A model generated the notes under the pieces. The model saw only the letters and a list, made by a program, of their open reading frames with translations, did no database searches and was not told the origin of the DNA. From positions 2,294,001-2,358,000 of the forward strand of contig JANTUC010000005.1 in the NCBI GenBank assembly GCA_026873275.1: 64,000 nucleotides of DNA, written 5' to 3'. Shown one piece after another: positions 12,219-21,975 of the stretch; within the stretch, counting starts at the first letter, position 1, and each line of letters opens with the position of its first letter. This DNA is from Pseudopithomyces maydicus. Taxonomy: Eukaryota > Ascomycota > Dothideomycetes > Pleosporales > Didymosphaeriaceae. The position numbers and the translations under genes are program-made.

Positions 12219-12401
12219 GTCGCTTTAGCTCACTTGGGAGAGCGCCAGACTGAAGCAATCCGCCTCACCAGCGGCAAACTTCGGTTCAACTCGAATGTCC
12301 ATCTGGAGGTACTGGTAAGTTCCACTCACATAGCAACCACCACAAGCAAATTAAAAAGAATTCCGGCTAATGATAGCAGTGTTCGATCCACAGAAGCGAC
12401 A
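12219..12401 (+). tRNA. tRNA-Phe (anticodon GAA) interrupted by two introns
   Basis: Acceptor stem GTCGCTT (12219-12225) pairs perfectly with AAGCGAC (12394-12400); discriminator A12401. D stem GCTC/GAGC, anticodon stem CCAGA (12245-12249) with TCTGG (12302-12306), loop CTGAAG plus A12301, so the anticodon is GAA. Intron 1 (12256-12300, 45 nt) sits at the canonical site after position 37. The 5' strand of the T stem stops at CTG (12312-12314) and its completion TG, loop TTCGATC and strand CACAG lie at 12380-12393. The 65 nt between break the T stem. Without both inserts the tRNA has 73 nt and all stems pair perfectly. The A box (TAGCTCACTTGGGAGAG) and B box (GTTCGATCC) are uninterrupted and about 140 nt apart. 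Neither intron holds a TTTT stop. Oligo-T follows from 12408. Confidence 0.9.
12315..12379 (+). other. Spliceosomal-type insert in the tRNA-Phe T stem
   Basis: The 65-nt insert begins GTAAGT, has CTAAT at 12367-12371 (a good fungal branch site) and ends GATAGCAG. Its ends, branch distance (8 nt) and size are those of mRNA introns in this window, for instance those of the sugar transporter. Removal restores the T stem CTGTG/CACAG exactly. Because G12314 and G12379 are both G, a boundary shifted by one base (12314-12378) gives the same tRNA. The GT-AG reading is preferred for its consensus ends. Confidence 0.75.
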
Positions 12402-12407
12402 ATCTTC

Positions 12408-12425
12408 TTTTTGGAGTTTTTTTTT
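12408..12425 (+). terminator. Pol III terminator of tRNA-Phe
   Basis: T5 at 12408-12412, seven bases after the tRNA end, then a second T run of eight or more from 12417. Both are adequate Pol III stops and mark 12401 as the tRNA 3' end, not the end of 12314. Confidence 0.85.
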
Positions 12426-12790
12426 GGTTGGGCGTGGAGGTGGGAGTGTGCGGTGGGGGGTGGAGTCGCGGGCGGGACGAGACGAGACGAGACGAGGCGG
12501 GTGGGACCACGGCGGCCGTTGGCGCTAGTGGGAGGGGTAGGGAGTGGGGACCTGAGCCTGGTGGGTTTGAGCGGAGGGATTGTTTTTTTTTGGGAGGGAG
12601 GGTTGGGTGGGATTGTGAAGGGGTGGTTAGGGCTGGATGGTGGTGAGTTGTGTTGATCAGGGGATGGAAAGAGCAATGCAACTGTGTACATTTGTCCCAT
12701 CTTTCTAATCTGTATATAATTTTTTTTCTCTTTCTTAATGTTATATTTTCATCTAGTAGTCTAACGTCTTTTTTATCGCATCGTAAACCC
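12426..12790. other. Intergenic, G-rich then T-rich
   Basis: Contains a G-rich stretch with (GACGA)n near 12476-12496 and a T-rich stretch before the E1-beta stop codon. Open frames on both strands follow from base composition. No gene seen. Confidence 0.5.
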
Positions 12791-14049
12791 CTATTGCGAG
12801 TTAGTATTTATTTTGAAGATTTGGCTGGGTTCGAACTCACTCGTAACGTCGGGTATTATCAACGGCTCGAACATGAGCCCTGTAAATGTCGCCCACCCGG
12901 TCACCCGCTTGACGGGAGCTTCTAGCCGGAGGAATGCCTTCTCTTGGATGGTTGCTGCGACCTCGGCGCCCACACCTGCGTTCTGCATGCTTTCGTGGAC
13001 CACAATCGCCCTGCCTGTCTTCTTCACGCTGTCTAGAACCGTCTCCCTATCCCATGGGTAGATAGTCCTCAAATCGATCAGCTCGATGTTGCACCCAAAG
13101 TCCTTCTCTGCGGCTGTTATCGCGGCCTGGCATATGTACAACGGCTGGCCGTAGGAAACGATGGTGAGGTCCTTGCCAGACTTGAGGACCTCGGCCTTGT
13201 CGAGCGGGAGGTAGTAGGGCGAGACGGGGACTTGCTCGATGGCGGCACGGTAGAGGATCTTGGGCTCCATGAAGACGACGGGGTCGTTTGTGCGGATGGC
13301 GGAGAGCAGGAGGCCCTTTGCTTGGGTCGGTGAGCGGGGAATGACGACGTGAAGGCCGGGAATGTGGGTGAAGAGGGCCTCGGGGGATTGAGAATGGTAG
13401 CTATACGGTGTAAGTGCTTGTGACTGCTACAGAATGGATGCAATCCTCACAGGCCGCCATGGCCCACCACGCCCGTGGGCATCCGGACGACGAGTCCTCC
13501 ACAATGCACGTTGTTCGAGCCCGACATGTATCTGTACTTGGCGGCCTCGTTCACGATCTGATCGAAGGCCGGGTACACGTAGTCTGCGAATTGGATCTCT
13601 GCCACGGGCTTCATGCCCTCGCTCGCGGCACCGATGGCGAAGCCGACCAAGCCCTGCTCACTCAGCGGCGTGTTGAAGACGCGTTCGGTCCCGAAATCAG
13701 TAGCGAGGTTCATGGTCGCCCGGAAGACACCGCCAAACTGCACATCCTCGCCGAAGACAATCACTCTCTCGTCGGACTGCAAGGCATGGCGGAGGGCCTC
13801 GTTGACGGCCTGGTACAGGTTGATGCGCTTGGTCTGGCCTCTGCGCACGTCCTCGGGCAGCTCAGGGTTGGCAAGGGCAGCCTTCGAGGTGTGGTAGAGC
13901 AGCGGTGTAGTATCGTAGTCGACGGTCCCGTTGAGACGTGCGCCGGCCACTGCGGATGAATAGCGCCTGTTGGAGCATGGGCGCAGCGGGGCTTGCGGGC
14001 GGAGGAGGTATCGCGAGAGGGCGCGGATGGAGGGGCTTCTGGCGGCCAT
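12791..14049 (-). CDS. Branched-chain 2-oxoacid dehydrogenase E1 subunit beta, mitochondrial
   Basis: Exons 14049-13451 and 13400-12791 (intron GTGAGG...TATAG, 50 nt) give 402 residues, the usual length. The first ~45 residues are Arg/Ser-rich and acid-poor, a mitochondrial presequence. Conserved E1-beta blocks follow: [52 protein letters not shown], and in the C-terminal transketolase-type domain [13 protein letters not shown]. Family knowledge: with E1-alpha and thiamine diphosphate it decarboxylates the 2-oxoacids of Val, Leu and Ile in the matrix complex. The sequence follows the 2-oxoisovalerate rather than the pyruvate dehydrogenase branch ([15 protein letters not shown]). The gene is intact. 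Confidence 0.93.
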
Positions 14050-14166
14050 TGTCTGCTTATTGCAATTACATGTTCTGGGGAAGTAGCACGACTCTGGGGA
14101 ACGTGGGCGGCTGTCAGATCCGGTAAGGGACAGCCAGTGTTTGTGGCATTGCCGAACGACGGCTAG

Positions 14167-14580
14167 ATGCGGGTTACCCCAGGCTTTGTGAAGTTGCGCA
14201 CAGACGTTGGTGGGTTTCTCCTAAACAGTGGGAATATCTGCATTTTCATTCTATCTTCGATAATTAAGATGGGTAGAGCTAATGACACCAAGGCACAGGG
14301 TGTGCTTTCTCCTCCAACAGACGAAATAGTAGAACGGGCGCGATACATGCTAAGAATATCTCATACCCTCGTGAACGCAAGAACCAGGGCCGCGAACTAT
14401 CCGGAGATAGCAGTATCCCCGGAGCCGCACGTGATGTCGCTTTCCCAGGGCCTAGCCACAGTGCCCCCTGCGGTTGATGGAGAACCGTTGCAGAATTTGA
14501 TCCTGACCCTAGAACTTAAATCTCCACATGATGATACGAAGGCGACAGAGACAGTCTTCATTTGCATTACCCTACATTGA
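14167..14580 (+). CDS. Possible 137-residue ORF, unknown
   Basis: ATG at 14167, divergent from the E1-beta gene. The product has no recognised domain. Composition is unremarkable and there is one mildly hydrophobic segment near residues 15-35. It may be a chance frame in a promoter region. Confidence 0.2.
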   Translation: MRVTPGFVKLRTDVGGFLLNSGNICIFILSSIIKMGRANDTKAQGVLSPPTDEIVERARYMLRISHTLVNARTRAANYPEIAVSPEPHVMSLSQGLATVPPAVDGEPLQNLILTLELKSPHDDTKATETVFICITLH

Positions 14581-15027
14581 TGCGATACACTCACCACAAA
14601 GGCCTTCACCGGGCTCAACTATCGTCATATCAGCGGCACTGTCTGTCTGTATCAGCGCATGGGCCATGAGGCGTTTGCTAGGCAGTTCGTCGGCGCCATG
14701 ACGAAAGGCCGTCGTGCGGTTGGGCGCTGTGTGCATGGATTGATAGAATGATGCGCGTCACTACAGCCCATCTGGTCTCGTAGTCTTCGTAAACCAAATC
14801 AATTGCACCCCGAGCGCAATGGATGCTCTATAGGAGGCCCTGCCCAGACCTTGGCTGTGTGCGTGATCGTTGCCGTACGTGCCGTGCCTTCTTCAGGTCC
14901 GGTGGAGTCCCGCATCATCGCCCGTGCGCTTTTTCGCGACCTTCCAAGGTTACTCGTCCACGCCGGCTCCCATCACCTTCCGCTCTTTTCCGCCGAGCTG
15001 CACGCCCGACACGACGTGGCACTGATC
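14581..15027. other. Intergenic, 5' flank of CNNM-type gene
   Basis: The frame of the next gene is open upstream to about 14803 but contains no ATG before 15028, so this stretch is taken as promoter and leader. No other feature seen. Confidence 0.45.
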
Positions 15028-17448
15028 ATGAGCTCCCCGAGCGCCCCTGGTCGTCCCAATGCCGTCCCGCGGGCGCCCCTCAACCTCGCCCTCGTCGCCC
15101 TCCTCCACGCCTTCGCGCCCGTCGTGAAGGCGATACCCCTCTTTCACCAGCGCGCCATCCACGCCCTCGACGATGAGGACCTCCCCAAGTCGCCCGACGA
15201 CGCGAGCCTGTGGCTCTACCTGTCCATTGCCATCGCCCTCGTGCTCGCTGGAGGTGTCTTTGCCGGCTTGACTATTGCGTAAGTACCTTGATGCTCACAA
15301 ACAAATGCGCGCCCGCTCACCTCGTCTGCAGTTTGATGGGCCAGGATGAAATCTACCTCCAAGTTATCGCATCGTCTGGCGAGGGAGCCGAGCGAAAGAA
15401 CGCAAAGAGCGTGTTGCGCCTCCTCAAGAGGGGCAAGCACTGGGTCCTGGTGACGTTGCTGTTGAGCAATGTCATCACCAACGAGACCCTGCCTATCGTG
15501 CTCGACAGGTCGCTGGGTGGAGGATGGCCTGCCGTGCTGAGCTCTACCGTCCTGATCGTCATCTTCGGAGAGGTCGTCCCTCAGTCCATCTGCGTCCGCT
15601 ACGGTCTGCCCATTGGCGCTTGGATGGCACCCGTCGTGCTCGCCCTCATGTACATCATGGCCCCCGTCGCTTGGCCCACCGCGAAGCTCCTCGACTACCT
15701 TCTCGGCGAAGACCACGGCACCACATACAAGAAGGCTGGCTTGAAGACACTGGTGACGCTCCACAAGACGCTCGGCACGAGTCCCGAGGAGCGCCTCAAC
15801 GAAGATGAGGTCACCATCATTTCGGCCGTGCTGGACTTGAAGGCCAAGCCTGTAGGAAACATCATGACTCCCATGGACGATGTCTTTACCATGTCCTCCG
15901 ACACTGTTTTGGACGAGAAGATGATGGAGAACATTCTCTCCGCTGGCTACTCTCGTATTCCCATTCACACGCCCGACAACCCTGACAACTTTGTTGGAAT
16001 GCTTCTGGTCAAGATGCTAATAACGTACGATCCGGAGGATGCTCAGCGTGTTCGCGATTTCGCCTTGGCTACTCTCCCCGAAACGCGCCCCGAGACCAGC
16101 TGCCTGGATATCATCAACTTCTTCCAAGAAGGAAAGTCTCACATGGTTTTGGTATCCGAGTACCCTGGCGAGACGCATGGCGCTGTCGGTGTCGTGACTT
16201 TGGAAGATGTCATTGAAGAGCTCATTGGCGAGGAAATTGTCGATGAATCTGACGTCTTTGTGGATGTCCACAAGGTAGTTTCTCACCTCACCAGCTCAAT
16301 TTTCTCGGTATTTACATTCTCAGGCTATTCGTCGCATTCACCCGGCGCCCCGTACTCGCGTTCCAAAAGGCGAAATTGTTACTGGCACCAACTCGCGTAA
16401 ACCGTCCGAAGCTGTAAAAGATGGAGAACTTCAAGTAGAAGACAGTGAGAGTGAACTCCAAAGGAAACTGTCTTTGCAAGATCAGCATGCGTCTAAAGCT
16501 ACTACCTTCTTGATGCGTCGACGCAGCAGCGGTGGCGCAGGTCACTCTTTGGACCGGTCTACCACCCGAGGCATTCGCAGCGACGATCCCGAGATCATGC
16601 AGCACCTCAAACACCTAGGCCCGTCAAACGCCGCAAGCCGGCCCAAGGCAACTCGTATCGGCACTGTCAAGATCAAGCAGGCTGTCGCCGACGGCATTCC
16701 CAAGACCATACCCGAAAGCCAAAAGACCTCCAGCCCAGTCAGAAGCACAAAGTCCGTGCATGCACCCCAAGGGGGTATCGGAGAGGGTTTACTGGAGAAC
16801 GCAGGTACGCAATTTTGTTAACACGCTCCATGAATGCCTACTGATATACTTGCAACAGGTCGCGAAGCCAGTGATGGCGTCCACAGCGTTGCCGTGGGCT
16901 ACGGTACCATGTCAGCCGACCGTATGTCTTGGAACGAGGGCAGCTCCAGATTGAACGCTGCACATGACACATCTGCCTCGCCCAGGTCCCACAATGGCAA
17001 CGGAAATTCGAAACTCGTCGTCGAACCTACCACGCCTACTGAAGAATTCCGTGGCCGCTCGTTTTCGACCCCGAAACAGCGTCAACCGTCTGTTAGTACT
17101 GTGGCATCTCTCCCCAAGTCCGTCTCGCCGTCTCCACCGAAGAAGCGACACACAGCCCGCAGCGGTAGTATCTCGGAGAACATAGTGGAAGCGAACGGCG
17201 TGAGGAAGATTGTGTTGGAGACAAACAGCTCGAGTGATTCCGAGGACAAGGTCTTACTTTCTCATACTAGCAGTGCTCAAGAGCTGAAAGAGAACGAGCA
17301 GATGACCACCGATACTGAGGGAACTCACAACGAATCACAGGGTGGAGGCAACAGCAAGAAGAATCGCAAGAAGCGAGGTAAGAAGAAGAAGAAGGGCAAT
17401 GCGAGCGGTGGTGGAGAGAACCAGCCTCTCCTCGGTGGTGGAAGCTGA
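15028..17448 (+). CDS. DUF21/CBS-pair membrane protein, CNNM/Mam3 family
   Basis: Exons 15028-15278, 15332-16274, 16324-16804 and 16859-17448 (introns 53, 49 and 54 nt) encode 754 residues. A hydrophobic N-terminus (about 18-35) precedes the DUF21 domain (about 60-230), which begins with a glycine-rich span ([16 protein letters not shown]) and includes [13 protein letters not shown] and [12 protein letters not shown] pair follows (about 255-395: IMTPMDDVF through [16 protein letters not shown]). The remaining ~350 residues are disordered, Ser-rich and end in a Lys/Arg cluster and NQPLLGGGS. Family knowledge: CNNM and yeast Mam3 proteins sit in vacuolar or plasma membranes and affect Mg, Mn or other divalent metal balance. 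ATG 15028 is the first in the frame. Confidence 0.92.
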
Positions 17449-18096
17449 TGTTCGTTATGACGTTGATTTTTGATCAGAATTAGCACACTCGAGCGTACGC
17501 TTAGACTTCAAGTCTCGGCTTCTCTGCCACGGCGGCGAAGACAGAGGTGCGAGTTGAAACAGAGCAGCAGATTGAGAGAGTTCACATGTACATTATGGTA
17601 GGATATCGGTGGCACGGTGACAGAGCTCGCTAGCGTGCGCTCCCTGGGGCCATGCTGGAAATAACCAAAAGCCAGCCGCGGACATTGCTATGCAATCATC
17701 AATAATGTGGGATGTTTGCGTACAATGGTAGTTCTAAAAGCATGTTTAGTATGCTGCAACCTTGTAGTTTTGCGTACAAATCGAGGCGATGATGTCTATA
17801 TCTACACAGCGTAATAAAACAGATGAGTGATAGGAAATTTCCCTTTCAGCCTCTCCTCGCGCCATCGAGTGCGGTCCCAGCCAGTTATTGCCGTAGGACA
17901 TCCCAGCCCGCAAAACTCATCCCTATCCTCCAAACAACCCATACGCCAACCCCCCATTACAAAAAAAAAAATAGATATACACAAGAACCCAAACACACAT
18001 ATATACAATCCACTACCATCTCTTCTTCTCCCCCCTCTTTCCTCCCTAACCCCTTCCCCCTTCCCCGATCACTCCCTCCACCAACCCACCTAGCCA
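17449..18096. other. Intergenic between convergent genes
   Basis: 3' flanks of the CNNM gene and of the next minus-strand gene. A C-rich low-complexity stretch runs at 18020-18096. No gene seen. Confidence 0.5.
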
Positions 18097-18610
18097 TCAA
18101 TCCATCCACACCCCCCACCCCGCCCAAAACGAAAACACAAACTCCCCAGCCAACTCCCCCAAAAGATGCCCACTACTCCCCACCACATACGGATTCAGCG
18201 CCACCACGTTCCGCACCAACCCACACGACACCCGCACCGCGAACGCCAAGCCTGCACACACCAGCAGCGTCGCTACGAGGGACAAGACGAGCAGCGCGAT
18301 GGCGGACAGGAGGAAGACGTTGAGCGCGTGGATGCGCGAGGTTAGCGCTGTGAGGGTGGAGAGCGCTGGGGAGGCGGAGTAAAGAGACTGGGGGTTGGAA
18401 GTGGAATCGGGGTTGGGAATGGTGGTGGGATTGGGATTGGGAGGAGGCATCGGACGGCGCACGGGGGATACCTCGCGGGGTGTGAGGCACGGGCAGGGCG
18501 GCGTGAGGCACGGGCAGGGGGTTGGGATGGGGGTTGGGAGGGGGATTCGATGGTTGAGAGGAGGGTTGGGGAGATGGGGGGTGGGGGGTGGAGGAGCGGC
18601 GGCGGGCCAT
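18097..18610 (-). CDS. Proline-rich protein with one membrane span, unknown
   Basis: ATG 18610 starts a Pro/Ser-rich frame (MARRRSSTPHPP), but the membrane span VFLLSAIALLVLSLVATLLV and the C-terminus ending WAGWGVWMD lie in the next frame. Two models connect them. An intron 18471-18366 (GTATCC...CCCCAG) gives 135 residues. Alternatively one surplus C in the run at 18477-18480 gives a continuous protein of about 170 residues. A third option is a short protein starting at ATG 18450. The shared part is a single strong transmembrane helix with a ~45-residue tail. No known domain. Confidence 0.45.
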
Positions 18611-19384
18611 GGGGGAACTTGACGTCCGGCTGTTTGGATTCGGGGATTGGATTGGATTGGATTGGATTGGGTGCGTATGTACCCAGGGTATGTACGTAGA
18701 CGCGGGAATTGGGTGCGTAGCTGCGTGGAATGGGTTAGACTCTCAGCTGAGGACTGGACGGCCGGGTTGTCGGGATCAAACCTACATACAAAGGCTACGC
18801 GCGATCAGGAGATTCCCCTCTTGCTGCTCGCGAGAGGTGAGGGTGAGCTGGGCCGAGCCGTGGAGTTGGGTGCGCGGTATGTACCGGGGAGCTGGAACCT
18901 CGCTCGGGGATGCAGGCAGTGCATGCGCTGGGTGGGCTTTGCGCGCTGAAAATGGAGAGAAGGGCTTTGCGTCGGGTTGCGCGTGCTGGTTTTTTATCCC
19001 TTGCACTGCGCGGAGTCTGGCAAGGGTGTTTTATATGAGGTGAGGGTGCGCGCGGTGCAGGGCAAAGGGGGCGACTGCGCGGTGAAGAGGTTTTGAATAT
19101 GGAATTGCGTAGGCAAGGGTAACGATGGGTGGTAGACGGGGCGGAGCTAGCACGGATGATGGGTGAGGGTGGGGCTAATTGTGGGCCGGTGCGGATCGGG
19201 GCGCGGCGGGCTGGAGTTTGTGGTCAAGCGTTCCGAGGATGGGGTGGTGGTGGAGGTAGCACGTTGATGGCGTGTGGAGGGAGGGTTAGCTGTGGAGAGT
19301 AGATAGTGTGGTGTGCTTGGTGTTTGAACCAGGCTTCATTATACATACATTCCCTGAACTTGAAGCTCCTTATGATTGATTACA
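18611..19384. other. Intergenic, G-rich
   Basis: Holds the (ATTGG)5 repeat and a strongly G-biased strand. Frames here lack any family signal. Confidence 0.5.
18646..18670 (+). repeat. (ATTGG)5 microsatellite
   Basis: Five perfect copies of ATTGG in tandem directly upstream of the proline-rich gene's ATG (18610, minus strand). Confidence 0.9.
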
Positions 19385-20195
19385 TTAACCGAGTATGAGC
19401 GAAGTTACGTTCGTATGAGTCCCCGTCGGTGAGCTGGTGCCCCTAAGGAAGCAGTTCGCCCCTTTGTAGTTCTGGTACGCATAGCTTAGGTCCCATTCCA
19501 TGGATACCGCGTAGCAGCCGCCACCTTTCAGTTGATTCCACGTGCTGCAGGCGTCGATGCAGGTCTGTAACGTGTACGCTGTGATGCCCATCAAGTCGGT
19601 GCTGGTACTGGGAGAAACCTGAGTATTCTCAAAACAATCGAATGCCTCGTCCCGCCAAGAATTCAACACCAGACTTTTTGGGCAGGATATATCAACGCGG
19701 TCGACATGAAGCGGATCCAAATTCGAGAACGTGCTGGGCGTGGCTGCAGGAGAAGATTGCGCAGATGCAGTACCTGCAACAGAGGCCTCGGCTGTAGCCG
19801 TAACTGTGACCGTTACTGGTATTGGTGATGAAGCGATCTGCTCCAGACCAGACTGTGTACCCGAACACGCTTTGGACCTAATTCATTCTCAGTTCGTGCG
19901 CTTCCCATGCTGTATTCCAGGCTAATTACTTCGCATGTTGCACTGCCAGCGTACCCCCAACCCCTCCTCCAACGGCAGCAGCAATGATCACAGAAGTCAA
20001 TACAATCAAACCCCAGAATTTTCGTCCACTCCAACGAGACTCTTGCTCTGGGATCGGACCGACTCCTGGAGTTGCAATAGCATCTTTTCTATCACTTTCA
20101 ACATGTGAGGACGTTATGAAAGAGTTCGTTGATGATAAACCGCCATGTTGATGGGAGGGAAACCGGGAAGGGACGAATTCGGGAGCATCGGCCAT
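19385..20195 (-). CDS. Single-span membrane protein with cysteine-rich ectodomain
   Basis: Exons 20195-19930 and 19877-19385 (intron GTAATT...TTAG, 52 nt) encode 252 residues. The first ~65 residues are hydrophilic. A membrane span follows (GLIVLTSVIIAAAVGGGVGG), then a Thr/Ser/Ala-rich stalk (PVTVTVTATAEAS) and a C-terminal module with spaced cysteines (ISCPKS, FDCFEN, CIDACSTWNQ, GGGCYAV, ANCFLRG). This build is common in fungi: a type II anchor, an O-glycosylated stalk and an apple/PAN-like cysteine module outside the cell. Function unknown. ATG 20195 is the first in the frame, and the spliced junction keeps frame exactly. Confidence 0.7.
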
Positions 20196-20881
20196 GAGGG
20201 ATGTCGAACAAGCGATTGTCAAGTGGGTCCTATTGTTGGTTTATATTGATTATTGGGAATACGAAAAGCCACAACTAGGATGAGCATCCAGTTTGATTGC
20301 ATAGCCTCGCCGTTGCGATACATAACGAGCTACCAACCAATGCAAATACCGATATGAGCTCTCATGCAAGGCTGAGGAACAAAACAAATACTAACTGGAT
20401 CACGGCGTGGTTGTTCTGCATATTTGGGGCCGCAATGGCGTTCAGGCTGTGTAGTGTTGCATGCAATCAGACTCAAAGCAGTCGGACCCCGCTTAGCCAT
20501 GAATGTCGTGACCCGTCTCTCAACGTCATCGGGAGTTCTGAGTAGACTTACGGAACAGCGAAGAGCTCACGAATGCATGCGCAAAAAATTTGCGTAACTA
20601 AACATGTCGGCGAGGAAACTTGTGAGATGCAGACTACTGTGCAAGGTCGGCTGGATAATGAGGTGTCGATTGGTAGTCTACAGCTCTAGTCTACCTTCGC
20701 GGATCCTTCCTTTCTAGGTCACCCCGGAAGCGTCCCGCATGTCGCCCCTACGTCGGAAGACCACTCTTTGGTAGTCTAACACTCACACGAACACTTCGTA
20801 TCCACGTTTCCTGCACGTTGCCTACACGTTGCGAACGATTTCGCTGGCCAGAATCTCCCAATCGCCCCGGACTCACACAAC
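20196..20881. other. Divergent intergenic region
   Basis: Upstream of the membrane protein on the left and the NTF2-like gene on the right. Repeated CACGTTGC near 20812-20832 is the only pattern noticed. Confidence 0.4.
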
Positions 20882-21379
20882 ATGGCAAATGACATCATCG
20901 ACTTAGCGAACGCGCACATCGACTCCTACGCCGCCGCCGCCGCCCAAGGTCGCGACAACACAGCACCCCTCGAGCAGCTCGCTGCTGCATACAGCGCTCA
21001 CTATCTCCCATCGTGGACCGCTTTCTCGCTGGGTACAGCTCACCCAGCGACCTCTGCCGAACAAACAAACGGGCAATTATTCTACGTGTTGGATCTATAC
21101 CGGCGAAGGGGTCTAGGGACAGATGTCCGCAAAGTAAAAAGCCGGGTTGAGAAGGTGAGCGAAACAAGTGCGATATGCTTCATTACATGGAAAATGGTCA
21201 TCCCGAAAGGGAAGGAGGGTGCGGCAGATGAGGGTGAAGGCGAAGACGCTATTGAGTTCCAGGATGTGTATGGGTATCGGGTTGTGGATAACGGCGCGAT
21301 GAAAGGCGGATGGGAATTCGTGGTTGCCGACCAGGAGGTTCTGGCTGGGTTGGCCAGAGTCCCGGATCTTCACGGGTAG
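20882..21379 (+). CDS. NTF2/SnoaL-like conserved hypothetical protein
   Basis: Single exon, 165 residues, preceded by CACAACATGGC, a good fungal start context. The N-terminal helix region (DIIDLANAHIDSY), the loop SAHYLPSWTAFSLG, a strand pair with FITWKM and the C-terminal EFQDVYGYRVV...WEFVVADQEV match the cone-shaped NTF2/SnoaL-like fold. Such proteins are small pocket enzymes or binding modules of many kinds, so no reaction is proposed. It lies convergent to the prenyltransferase gene, about 600 bp apart. A shared pathway is possible but unsupported. Confidence 0.75.
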   Translation: MANDIIDLANAHIDSYAAAAAQGRDNTAPLEQLAAAYSAHYLPSWTAFSLGTAHPATSAEQTNGQLFYVLDLYRRRGLGTDVRKVKSRVEKVSETSAICFITWKMVIPKGKEGAADEGEGEDAIEFQDVYGYRVVDNGAMKGGWEFVVADQEVLAGLARVPDLHG

Positions 21380-21975
21380 GCGGTGGGGTCACGGCTTGCC
21401 ATCTGCCTGTTGTCACGATGATCTGGCCAAGTCCTTACGATGTTACAGAAGGAAAAGGCTGAAATGTCTTACGGTAACTTGAAGCACCGAATACCGAACC
21501 CCCATGTTCGAAGATTCCTACCATGTCGGACCTAGGCGCGCGTGAAGTCTGACGTGAAGCCGTTTTGTCGGGATTTTCCGAGCATGCTGGTGCTTGCATG
21601 CAGATATCAATGTGCATTTCTCGCTTTACCCTAAACGACCTTCTTCCTCGGCATATGTGCAGAGCAGCCATCCGGATGTCGACTTACGCCCCATCAGCTT
21701 GCAAAAGACCTTCCCGAATGGGGACCCGTAGCGAACAGTTCTGGTGCTCATGTAATGCTTCGACGACTGTTTTTGATTGGACCTATAAAATGAAGGAATG
21801 AACACCCATGGCGATCATGCCGAGTGATGGTATGCCTCAGAACACACTGGAGGAAATGGTGATTCTAGATATGGAGATACTTTCATTCTAAACATGTCTA
21901 ATTTTGAACTATAGATAGAAGCGATTATCATCAGATGGTCACTTCAAAGCCCCCTTCCATTCAGGCAAAACGTTT
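21380..21975. other. Convergent intergenic region
   Basis: 3' flanks of the NTF2-like and prenyltransferase genes. No gene or RNA seen. Confidence 0.5.

Noticed and set aside
12234..12700. ORFs of 60-140 codons across the tRNA-Phe region
   Set aside because: They overlap the tRNA and a G-rich stretch. The GT-AG insert could be taken for a protein intron, but no protein similarity lies on either side, while the tRNA fold is perfect.
12826..12856. GGGTTCGAACTC resembling a tRNA B box
   Set aside because: Inside the E1-beta coding exon. No tRNA structure around it.
15216..15968. 250-codon minus-strand ORF
   Set aside because: Lies fully within the CNNM/Mam3 DUF21 exon. Antisense shadow.
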